DNA of 64,000 nucleotides, from contig MPNJ01000016.1 in the NCBI GenBank assembly GCA_002238965.1, positions 28,754-92,753 on the forward strand. The letters run 5' to 3'. Origin of the DNA: Nitrospinae bacterium bin107 (GTDB lineage Bacteria > UBA8248). Below the pieces are notes generated by a model. The model saw nothing but the letters and a program-made list of their open reading frames with translations. It did no database searches and was not told the origin of the DNA. Of this stretch, positions 41,317 through 49,612 are shown one piece after another. The position numbers and the translations under genes are program-made. Numbering within the stretch: the first letter of the stretch is position 1; each line of letters begins with the position of its first letter.

Positions 41317-43203
41317 ATGAAACAACTTATTCTGACAAGAATCGATCCCGTCCTGGATGAACGACAGGCCGAGCATCTGGGTCCCTGGTCGCTCCCTGAT
41401 GCTCAGTTTTTCGGGTGGGAGTGGAAGAAGTATGGAATCGAGCCTCCACTCCGAGGCGAGGAGGTTCACTTCGTCTCCAGAAGACTGGAGAAGGTTTGTG
41501 AATTCTATCTTGCTGGGCTAAGCATCCGACAAAATGAAAGGCACGGGCGTTCTTATACGAATCGCTACTGGCGCATATTGTTGATGCCCTGGCTGGTCAA
41601 TCTGGCCATGTGCGCATTCGAGCGATTCTTGCGCATCAGGATTCGTATCAAGAGCGGAGTTCCGCATCTGGTATATCTCGCGCCGCGCGACGAGACTCTA
41701 TCATCCATCACGACGCATCATTTCAACCAGATGATGATTGATGACCCCCTGAACCGTCTGATCTTCAGCAGGTTTATCCGCGTATTCCAGCCCCGGGGCT
41801 GGGTAATGCGAGAGGGCGCCCCGGCCCCGGAAGATTCGTATTTTTCCTCAAATTCCTCCCCGGGCGCGCCTATTACGGAAAACTACGCGGTTTTCAAAAA
41901 AGTGCAGAGAAAAATGGAGGTGTATCGCTGGGCGAGCATTATGTCCTCAAACTTAGGCTTCGTGCAGTTCCATAAAGTGCATGGTTTGAGTCCGCTGGAT
42001 GCCGCCTACATATCATTACGCATGCTGTTTCGAAACAATAAGCGTTGGAGGAAGGCTGCAAGAGCATTTCAAAAGACGTCTGAAGCGGGAAGTGCGCACC
42101 TTACCAAGGAAGATGTGGCCGGAGAAATCCAATCGATACGACACATCGCCGCCGGGGAAGCCGAAGTTTTCCTGAGCGTTCTGGATGCACTCGTTTCGGA
42201 GACGATGCCGAGGGTATTCACGGAGCATTATTTTGAAAACGAGAAAAAAGCCCTGTTGAAGGTAAAGGCGACGGCGCCCTGGACGGACACCATCGCCTAC
42301 GGCCATCTGGGCAATGACGATCAGTCGAACTTTTATGTGGCCGCTCTCCTCGAAAAACACCCCGTCAGGCTGGTCATCAGTCAACACGGAGGAAATTACG
42401 GCATCATCGAATCGGCGCCCTGGCATCAACTTTCAGAGTATAAGACGGCCGATCGGTTCATCTCGTGGGGATGGGAGCGCCAATCCGACTATCGGGTAAA
42501 CGCCCTGCCGGCAGCATCTCCATTTCTTTCCAAAATGAGGCGGAACAAGAAACGCGGTTCAACCATCGTTCTGGTCAGCTCCGAACTCACTCCCCATCTC
42601 AAGTGGCTGGCAGCGGACTGTCTTCCCGAAGATATACCGCGCTATATGTGCGAGAAGGCGAGTTTCATAGAACACCTGGACGACGCGCCCCGTTCCGCCT
42701 TGTGGTACAGGCCGTACATGCGCAGGCGAAATAATCACTTTGATCAGACTTACATCGAAAGACGATTTCCCGATGTGAAAATACTTCACGGGAAACTGGC
42801 GCAATACATGCCGAGTCGCCTCTCGCCAGCGTTGGCGGGGTGCGGCGTTTGTGTTCTCGATCGCCCGGGGACGACGGCGGCCTTCACGATGGCGGCTGGC
42901 ATTCCGACCCTCTTCTTTGGCCATCAAAACGCCTGGCGGGTTTCACATTATTCGAAGCCCTACTTCAATAAACTCTCAAGCGTGAGCGTTCATCATTCCT
43001 CCGGCGAGAGTGCGGCGAGACACCTGAACGCCATCTGGCCCGACGTCGATTCGTGGTGGGAGGACGGCCAAACGCGAGAAGCCGTCGCCGAGTTTGCGCG
43101 TCGCTATTACAGGAGCAACAGGTACTGGCGCTCGGAATGGGTGGATATTTTCTCATCCCCCGATTCCGAATTGTGGAGAATCGATGAGGCGGAGATGGGC
43201 TGA
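41317..43203 (+). CDS. LIC12162-family transferase (surface glycan)
   Basis: 628 residues from ATG 41317 (MKQLILTRIDP). The frame stays open upstream into the tRNA, but that part is not coding. The pattern LGPWSLPDAQF near the start, NRYWRILLMPWLVNLAM, SQHGGNYGI, and the late segment DRPGTTAAFTMAAGIPTLFF fits LIC12162-type transferases. These occur in nonulosonic-acid glycan clusters of Leptospira and others and resemble capsule-type glycosyltransferases. It overlaps the LarA-like gene (TGATG). Its sugar donor is probably the CMP-activated sugar made downstream, which is inference. Confidence 0.78.
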   Translation: MKQLILTRIDPVLDERQAEHLGPWSLPDAQFFGWEWKKYGIEPPLRGEEVHFVSRRLEKVCEFYLAGLSIRQNERHGRSYTNRYWRILLMPWLVNLAMCAFERFLRIRIRIKSGVPHLVYLAPRDETLSSITTHHFNQMMIDDPLNRLIFSRFIRVFQPRGWVMREGAPAPEDSYFSSNSSPGAPITENYAVFKKVQRKMEVYRWASIMSSNLGFVQFHKVHGLSPLDAAYISLRMLFRNNKRWRKAARAFQKTSEAGSAHLTKEDVAGEIQSIRHIAAGEAEVFLSVLDALVSETMPRVFTEHYFENEKKALLKVKATAPWTDTIAYGHLGNDDQSNFYVAALLEKHPVRLVISQHGGNYGIIESAPWHQLSEYKTADRFISWGWERQSDYRVNALPAASPFLSKMRRNKKRGSTIVLVSSELTPHLKWLAADCLPEDIPRYMCEKASFIEHLDDAPRSALWYRPYMRRRNNHFDQTYIERRFPDVKILHGKLAQYMPSRLSPALAGCGVCVLDRPGTTAAFTMAAGIPTLFFGHQNAWRVSHYSKPYFNKLSSVSVHHSSGESAARHLNAIWPDVDSWWEDGQTREAVAEFARRYYRSNRYWRSEWVDIFSSPDSELWRIDEAEMG

Positions 43204-44498
43204 TGGCCAGAATATCCTTGACGAACGATTTGTTCGGAGACTTCGAAGTCGGGGATGGGCGGCTGATGGGCGTCTATGGCCCCTCCCTGCCCAAAGGCGC
43301 AGGACTTGACGATGAAGCTCTCAGGGAGCGGATTCGAAACCCAATCGGTACTCCTCCTCTTCAGGAGATTTCCAAAGGCGCGGAGAAGGTGCTGATCGTC
43401 ACCGACGACAATACGCGCCATACTCCGCTTCACCGCGTGATCCCCATTGTCCTGGAGGAACTCGCCGAGGCGGGTATCTCTGATTCCTCGGTACGTATTC
43501 TGATTGGCTTGGGCACACACCGCGCCATGAGGGATGAGGAGATAAGGCGCAAGTTCGGTGACGATCTGGTCGCGCGATTCGAGATTCTCAACCACGAATG
43601 GAAAAACCCCACAAAGCTGACTTCTTTGGGAAAGAGCAAGTTAGGCTTCGAAGTGCTGATGAACAGGGAAATCCTGAAGGCGGGTCTCCTCATATCCGTG
43701 GGCAGCATCATCCCCCATGCGACGGCGGGGTTTTCCGGCGGGGCGAAGAGCGTGATGCCCGGCATTTGCGGAGAGGCCACGATAGAGGCGACCCATTGGA
43801 CCGCTCTGGATTATGAGATGAGCGAAATTCTCGGCAACTTCGAAAACAAGGTGAGGGAAGCGTTCGTTCACATTGCGCGTCGGGCCGGGCTGCGCTTCAT
43901 CGTCAACACGATCATGATGGATGAGGAAAGAATCTACGACGCTGTAGCCGGAGGTGCGGAATCGGCTCACGAGGCGGGCTGCAGGAGATGCCTGAAGCTA
44001 TACGGTGCTTCGGTTCCTGCCAGGGCGGAAGTCGTCGTCGCGGAAGCCCACCCGTCTGACATCGATCTGCGCCAGTCCATCAAAGCCGTGTGCGCGGCGG
44101 ACGTTGTCTGTCGTGATGGTGGAGTGATCATCCTGGCCGCGGAATGCCGGGAGGGCATCTCTCCGCAATTCCCCCATTTTGAGCGCTATGGGTTCAAAGA
44201 CCCCGACACACTTTACCGCAAGGTCGAGACGGGTGAATTTCGTGAAAAACTCCTGGCCTATACGCTGGTCGCCATCGGCAGAATTATCTCCAAACGAGTA
44301 AATGGGATATTGGTTTCTCCTCATATCGGTCACGAGGAGGCGGAGCGAATGGGATTCGGCTGGGCCGAGTCGATAGAGGCGGCAATCAATGCCGCATTGG
44401 AAACGAGAGGACCGGATTCGAAAGTCATCGTGCTTCGGCAGGCGGGACAAATCATGCCCGTGATTTCAAACGGGAATACGAGAGGAGAGGGGAGGTGA
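43203..44498 (+). CDS. LarA-like nickel-pincer racemase/epimerase
   Basis: 431 residues. All residues known to hold the nickel-pincer nucleotide in Lactiplantibacillus LarA (His108, His174, Lys184, His200) have counterparts at His106 (GLGTHRAM), His172 (IPHATAG), Lys182 (SGGAKSVMPG) and His198 (EATHWTALDY), offset by exactly two. Catalytic DDNTRHTP is also present. LarA homologues racemise or epimerise 2-hydroxy acids. Here the gene overlaps a glycan transferase and a NeuA-NeuB fusion at its two ends, so a sugar acid is the more likely substrate. No larB, larC or larE is in the window. Confidence 0.85.
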   Translation: MARISLTNDLFGDFEVGDGRLMGVYGPSLPKGAGLDDEALRERIRNPIGTPPLQEISKGAEKVLIVTDDNTRHTPLHRVIPIVLEELAEAGISDSSVRILIGLGTHRAMRDEEIRRKFGDDLVARFEILNHEWKNPTKLTSLGKSKLGFEVLMNREILKAGLLISVGSIIPHATAGFSGGAKSVMPGICGEATIEATHWTALDYEMSEILGNFENKVREAFVHIARRAGLRFIVNTIMMDEERIYDAVAGGAESAHEAGCRRCLKLYGASVPARAEVVVAEAHPSDIDLRQSIKAVCAADVVCRDGGVIILAAECREGISPQFPHFERYGFKDPDTLYRKVETGEFREKLLAYTLVAIGRIISKRVNGILVSPHIGHEEAERMGFGWAESIEAAINAALETRGPDSKVIVLRQAGQIMPVISNGNTRGEGR

Positions 44499-46087
44499 TC
44501 GTCGCCGTCATACCGGCCAAGCGGCATTCGGGTCGTCTGGCGGACAAAAATTTGTTGGTTATCGACGGATTACCTTTGGTGGCGCATGCGATTCGGTACG
44601 CACGAAGATTCAAAAGCGTGGACAAGATCGTCGTCTCCACCGATGCGGAGGAGGTCGCCGAAATTGCTGCGCGAAACGGCGCGATGGTTCATCTACGTGG
44701 CCAAGAGCTGGGTGGTGAAACGCCCCTGCTCGAAGTCTACCGGGACGTCGCAGAGAAATTGAGCCGTGAGAAAATTTCTTTCCTCGTTGGAATTCAGCCG
44801 GATCATCCGAACAGAAAAAGCGACCTGGACGCCCTCGTCAGATATGTCAAAGACAACGGGATCGACGATTTGCGCACTGTGGACCGCCATGGCAAGCGGA
44901 ACGGAGCGCTTCGCATCATGAGCTTAAGAGGGTTGATGGCGGATCCGCCTCTTCAAACTTCCACCGTTCGAGATGACTGTATCAACATCCACACTGCATT
45001 CGACTTCGCCATGGCGGAACAGGAGATGAGTGCATATTCAAAGGAAATCACCGTCGGAGGCAAAATGATAGGCGCGGGACATCCCGCCTTTCTGATTGCC
45101 GAAGGAGCCTGCAACCACATGTGTGACCTGGGGCTTGCCAAGGAGATGATCGATCTCGCCGCCGATGCCGGGGTGGATGCGGTCAAGTTCCAGACCTACA
45201 AGGCCGAACGACTTACGCGCAAAGGGGCGATGACCTACTGGCGGGGAAAGCGGATCCTGCAAATCGAGTATTATCGGAAACTTGATCGCTTCGGCGCGCC
45301 CGAATATGAAGCGCTTTTCACACATGGCCGTGAGAAGGGTGTTATCACGTTCTCCACGCCGTTCGACCTCGAAAGCGCCGAGATGCTGAATGATTTGGGC
45401 GCGCCGCTCTTCAAAATTGCCTCTTGCGATCTTCCCGACAGCCGCTTGCTCAAGTGCGTGGCCGGTTTCGGCAAGCCCGTCATTCTTTCGACCGGCGGTT
45501 CGACGGTGGAGGAGATCGAGCGGGCTATCGCCACCTTTTTCGCTACAGGCAATCGTCAACTCATCCTCATGGCCTGCACCTTGAGTTATCCGGCCGAGAA
45601 CGATGACGCGAACCTCCTTCGAATCCACACTTTGAAGGAAAGATATCCCAGCCTCATCGTCGGCCTTTCGGACCATACGGAGCCGGACGAACACATGGCC
45701 ATACCCGCCCTGGGTGTTGCGCTGGGCGCGAGGGTCATCGAAAAACACTACACGTTGGACCGGAGTCTGAGCGGTTCGGGACATTCCTTTTCGATGAACC
45801 CGGAAGATTTGAAAAAGATGGTGCAAAACGTTCGTCTTGCCGAAAGCGTATTGGGCGACGGCGCGCTCGGAGTCGCCGAGGCGGAAAATTCTGCGCGAAA
45901 CAGCGCGCGACGCAGCATCGTTGCAGAACGGGATATACGGCGCGGAGAGACCATTGAATCCTCGATGCTGGGCATGAAACGTCCCGCTGAGGGACTTCCC
46001 GGCTGGATGATGGATGAATTTATCGGGAAAAGAGCGAAAACGGACATCCAGGCGGATCAGGCTCTCTTGATGGACATGGTGGAGTGA
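44495..46087 (+). CDS. CMP-sialate-synthetase-like / NeuB nonulosonate synthase fusion
   Basis: 530 residues, GTG start with GGGGAG upstream, overlapping larA-like as GTGA. Residues 1 to about 185 are a compact NeuA-type cytidylyltransferase (VIPAKRHSGRLADKNLLVID, IVVSTDAEEVAEIA, LVGIQPDHPNRKSDLDALV). From about 190 to 470 is NeuB: FLIAEGACNHMCDLGLAKEM, AVKFQTYKAERL, VITFSTPFDLESAEML, KIASCDLPDSRLL, VGLSDHT, ARVIEKHYTLDRSLSGSGHS. A C-terminal SAF (antifreeze-like) domain follows from about 475 (SIVAERDIRRGETIESSML). NeuB condenses a hexose derivative with phosphoenolpyruvate. Normally these are separate proteins with the order NeuB then NeuA. Confidence 0.88.
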   Translation: MIVAVIPAKRHSGRLADKNLLVIDGLPLVAHAIRYARRFKSVDKIVVSTDAEEVAEIAARNGAMVHLRGQELGGETPLLEVYRDVAEKLSREKISFLVGIQPDHPNRKSDLDALVRYVKDNGIDDLRTVDRHGKRNGALRIMSLRGLMADPPLQTSTVRDDCINIHTAFDFAMAEQEMSAYSKEITVGGKMIGAGHPAFLIAEGACNHMCDLGLAKEMIDLAADAGVDAVKFQTYKAERLTRKGAMTYWRGKRILQIEYYRKLDRFGAPEYEALFTHGREKGVITFSTPFDLESAEMLNDLGAPLFKIASCDLPDSRLLKCVAGFGKPVILSTGGSTVEEIERAIATFFATGNRQLILMACTLSYPAENDDANLLRIHTLKERYPSLIVGLSDHTEPDEHMAIPALGVALGARVIEKHYTLDRSLSGSGHSFSMNPEDLKKMVQNVRLAESVLGDGALGVAEAENSARNSARRSIVAERDIRRGETIESSMLGMKRPAEGLPGWMMDEFIGKRAKTDIQADQALLMDMVE

Positions 46088-46126
46088 TCATGGAGTCAGT
46101 ATTCCTGGCATCCGGGTTGAATCGTC

Positions 46127-47533
46127 ATGCCTAAGGTCACGGTGTATATCCCCGCCTACAACTACGGGCATTTTCTCAATGCTGCGCTCCAAAGCGTGTT
46201 GAAACAAACCATGGACGACTGGGAGTTGATCGTCATCGACGACGGTTCGACGGACGACACCACACAAATTCTCACATCCTACAGAATGCATCCCAAGATT
46301 CGCATTCTCAAGCAAGAGAACAGGGGTCTTAATTTCACAAACAACATGGCCTTGCGCATCTCTAAAGGCGAATACCTCATGCGGCTGGATGCGGATGATT
46401 TCCTGGATGAGAACATCCTATTGGTTCTCTCCCAAGTTCTGGACATGAAGCCCGACGTGGATCTGGTGTACCCGGATTATTATCTAGTGAACGAGGATGG
46501 AGAGATCACCGAAATCATCCGTCGCCAGAAAATAGGAGAAGAAGTTGATTTGCTGGATCTTCCGGCCCATGGCGCATGCACCATGATCCGCAAGCAAGTC
46601 CTGTGGGAAATTGGCGGTTATTTCGAGGAGTTCAGTTGCCAGGATGGTTATGGCATGTGGCTGAAATTCATTGAGCGACATCGGCCTTACAACGTGAATG
46701 TGCCCCTGTTCTATTATCGTCGCCACGAAGCGAGTTTGTCTAAATCCCGGGGTCTGATTCTGGAGACGCGCCGCAAAATTAAAAGGCGAGTGGTGGAGGA
46801 GATGAACCTCTCCCGCATACCGAAAGTGCTGGCTCTCGTTCCCGCATTCTTGGATTCGGGATTCGCATTCGGAGATCCTTTCCGACAGTTCATGGGAAAA
46901 TCGCTGCTGGAACGGACGCTGGAGCAAATCATGGAAGCGCGTTCCATCGACAAGGCAGTCGTTTCCTCGAACGATGAAGACGTGTTGGCTTATGCGAATC
47001 GTTATAAGGGAGTGGACGTACTCCTCATGCCCCAAGCGCCGGCGAAATGGGCCGTGAGGATGGTGGATACGTCACTTCACGTTCTGAAGACGCTGGAGGA
47101 GCGGGGTTATATCCCCGACGCCGTATGTGTTTGTTGCGTCAACACTCCTCTTCGCGGGGGCGCACACATAGACAAGGCCGTGGACACCATGACGATTTTC
47201 AATGTCGATTCCGTGATATCCATAACCGAGGATTTTTCGTTTTACTATCATCACGGTAAACACGGACTCACCCCCGTCAACGGCTCTCTACAGAGAACGC
47301 TGCGTCTGGAGAGAAAAGCGTTGTTCAAGGATAACGGCGCGATATACCTGAACCGGGTGGATACAGTTCTGGCCGGGAAATTCCTGGGAGAAAGAATAGG
47401 GCACATCACGATGCTTCCGGAGGAAAGCGTGAGAATCGATTCCGAATATGAATTCTGGTTGGCTGAGAAGATTGCGGCCGAGTGGATGCAAACGGCTCCG
47501 TCTGATAATATTGCCGATGTTCAAACTTCATGA
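46127..47533 (+). CDS. GT2 glycosyltransferase fused to a NeuA-like cytidylyltransferase domain
   Basis: 468 residues. Residues 1 to about 235 are a GT-A family 2 transferase (VTVYIPAYNYGHFLNAALQS, VIDDGSTDDT, MRLDADDFLD, SCQDGYGMW). Residues about 245-460 resemble CMP-sialate synthetase (KSLLERTLEQIMEARSIDKA, VVSSNDEDVLAYANRY, CVNTPLRGGAHIDKAVDTM, DNGAIYLNR, RIDSEYEFWLAEKI). The nucleotide-binding start of NeuA (IPARxxSKxxxxKN) is changed to VPAFLDSGFAFGDPFRQFMG, without the Lys-Asn, so this second domain may be inactive or altered in specificity. Confidence 0.8.
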   Translation: MPKVTVYIPAYNYGHFLNAALQSVLKQTMDDWELIVIDDGSTDDTTQILTSYRMHPKIRILKQENRGLNFTNNMALRISKGEYLMRLDADDFLDENILLVLSQVLDMKPDVDLVYPDYYLVNEDGEITEIIRRQKIGEEVDLLDLPAHGACTMIRKQVLWEIGGYFEEFSCQDGYGMWLKFIERHRPYNVNVPLFYYRRHEASLSKSRGLILETRRKIKRRVVEEMNLSRIPKVLALVPAFLDSGFAFGDPFRQFMGKSLLERTLEQIMEARSIDKAVVSSNDEDVLAYANRYKGVDVLLMPQAPAKWAVRMVDTSLHVLKTLEERGYIPDAVCVCCVNTPLRGGAHIDKAVDTMTIFNVDSVISITEDFSFYYHHGKHGLTPVNGSLQRTLRLERKALFKDNGAIYLNRVDTVLAGKFLGERIGHITMLPEESVRIDSEYEFWLAEKIAAEWMQTAPSDNIADVQTS

Positions 47534-47733
47534 ACGCCACTCCACGAGATAGAAAAGACCCACCACGAGGCAATGGTTCCGGAGATATCGACCCGGCCCG
47601 CGAACGAGTGACGATGAAACGCATGCCATAACTTCTGGAGCACATTGAGTGATTTTCTCGATGCGTCCGGGGTTTTCGGTCCAATGCAATCGTTTTGTTT
47701 TCGGGCAATTTCCGGCTTCAGAGAAGAAGCCTC

Positions 47734-49497
47734 ATGTGGAACGATAAGCAAAGGAATATCTTCGCCGTCGCACAGGACTACAAGGATTTCCTGTTCTTGT
47801 ATCTGGTCATCCTCATTTTGGCGACGATGTTTGAAAGCGTCGGCCTGGGACTGTTGATGCCCATATTCCAGACGATTCAGGGCATCGAAACGAACCACGT
47901 CCTCACGGCGTACACAGAATGGGGATTCGGTGTCGTCGGCCTGGAGTTTTCACTCATCAATCTCGTCGCTTTGTTCACGTTCGCCATGCTGGTCAAATAT
48001 TCTCTTGTTGCGCTCTCCATGCGATTTGCACGGATGCTGAGCGCGAGAATCTCATGCGACATGAGAGAAAAAATCTTCCGGAACCTCCTGGACCTCCCAC
48101 TCTCGTTTTTCTACCGGAAAAAAGTCGGTGACCTCCTCGCCGTTCAATTCACCTCTGCGAATAATTGCGGTTTCGTTTTCGAACACGCAATGCTCATCAC
48201 GAACGCCGTTTTCTTCTGTATCTTGTATCTGGTTCTGAATCTGATGGTTTCTGTTCCGCTGAGTGTTCTGGTCCTCTGCCTTACGTCAATCTCCTGGTTT
48301 TTTCTGCTCCCCTGGTTTCGAAGGGCCTATGCGCAAGGAGAGAAAGAATCTCAAGGAGTGGAAAACGTCAGTTCCTATCTTCTCGATGTTTTCTCGGGAA
48401 TCAAGACGGTGAAGGTGTTCGGAAACGTCGAACACCACATCGAAAATTACACGATGCGAGCGAGTGAATATCGGCGGGTGTCGGTCCGGATCATGGACAA
48501 CAGAATCGTCGCGTCGTTCTTCTACGAACCGTTGATTTTCCTCATGATGGTTTTCTGTCTGGTTGTTTCTGTTAAATTTCTGGATATTCCCTTTTTCACA
48601 CTAACGGTGTTTTTGGCGATCTTCTTGCAGGTACTCCCCAAGCTCAAGCTGATAGGCAACTATTGGCTCATCGTGAGCGAATTCGCTCCCCATTTGGCGA
48701 GGGTTCTCGAATACACAGAAGGCGAATGCCAGGAATTTTTGCCAGAAGGAACCATCTCCTTCGACTCCCTGAGAAAGGGTGTCCGGTTCGAAAACGTTTC
48801 TTTCGCCTATCCGGGCGCGCAGGGCGATGCACTGAGCGGAATAAACGCATCGATCGAAAAGGATGCGACGACGGCGATCGTTGGTTCCTCGGGAAGCGGG
48901 AAGACGACCTTCGTCAATCTGTTCTTGCGTCTTCACGATCCGGCGCAAGGCGTCATTTTTGTCGATGACGTGGATTTGAGACAGCTGTCCGCAAAAGAAT
49001 GGCGAAGCCGGATCGGGGTGGTGGAACAGGATCCCTATCTCTTCAACGACACGATTTACAACAACATACGCTATGGAAACTTGAGTGTGGATGAAGCGCA
49101 GGTACAAAAGGCGGCGGAGATCGCCTATGCCCATGAATTCATCATCGGGTTGCCCGAGGGATACGGGACGATAATCGGAAGCCGGGGGTTCAAATTGTCC
49201 GGGGGACAGAAACAGCGACTCGCCCTCGCAAGAGCACTGGTCCGCTCTCCACGCATACTGGTTCTGGACGAAGCGACGAGTTCGCTCGATAGCGGGTTTG
49301 AGCATCTTATCCAGGAGGCCGTAGGGAATCTCGGGGGGCGAATGACCATTCTGATAGTCGCTCACCGCCTTTCCACGATCAGGGATGCGGACAAGATTCT
49401 GGTTCTGGAGGGCGGGAGAATCGTCGAGGAAGGTGACCATCCCGCTCTCATGCGGATGCAAGGCCTATATAAAAAATTTGTGGAACTACAGTCTTAA
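47734..49497 (+). CDS. ABC exporter/flippase (MsbA/PglK-like half transporter)
   Basis: 587 residues from ATG 47734; a TTG 39 bases upstream is less likely. Six membrane helices (to about residue 310) then an ATPase: Walker A GSSGSGKT, VVEQDPYLFNDTIYNNIRYG, signature LSGGQKQRLALARAL, Walker B ILVLDEATSSLD and H-loop IVAHRLSTI. The all-in-one half-transporter resembles MsbA and the oligosaccharide flippase PglK; within this cluster it probably flips a lipid-linked glycan. The 200 bases before it show no gene. Confidence 0.9.
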   Translation: MWNDKQRNIFAVAQDYKDFLFLYLVILILATMFESVGLGLLMPIFQTIQGIETNHVLTAYTEWGFGVVGLEFSLINLVALFTFAMLVKYSLVALSMRFARMLSARISCDMREKIFRNLLDLPLSFFYRKKVGDLLAVQFTSANNCGFVFEHAMLITNAVFFCILYLVLNLMVSVPLSVLVLCLTSISWFFLLPWFRRAYAQGEKESQGVENVSSYLLDVFSGIKTVKVFGNVEHHIENYTMRASEYRRVSVRIMDNRIVASFFYEPLIFLMMVFCLVVSVKFLDIPFFTLTVFLAIFLQVLPKLKLIGNYWLIVSEFAPHLARVLEYTEGECQEFLPEGTISFDSLRKGVRFENVSFAYPGAQGDALSGINASIEKDATTAIVGSSGSGKTTFVNLFLRLHDPAQGVIFVDDVDLRQLSAKEWRSRIGVVEQDPYLFNDTIYNNIRYGNLSVDEAQVQKAAEIAYAHEFIIGLPEGYGTIIGSRGFKLSGGQKQRLALARALVRSPRILVLDEATSSLDSGFEHLIQEAVGNLGGRMTILIVAHRLSTIRDADKILVLEGGRIVEEGDHPALMRMQGLYKKFVELQS

Positions 49498-49612
49498 AGC
49501 GGCTGAACGAAATGTCCCGGCCGCACCGGTTCTCGTCGGGTTCGAGGTCTCTCGCCGCTACATTGGCGAGATGATTTTTATTAAACGGTAAAAAGATGGC
49601 TTGGTGAGAAAT

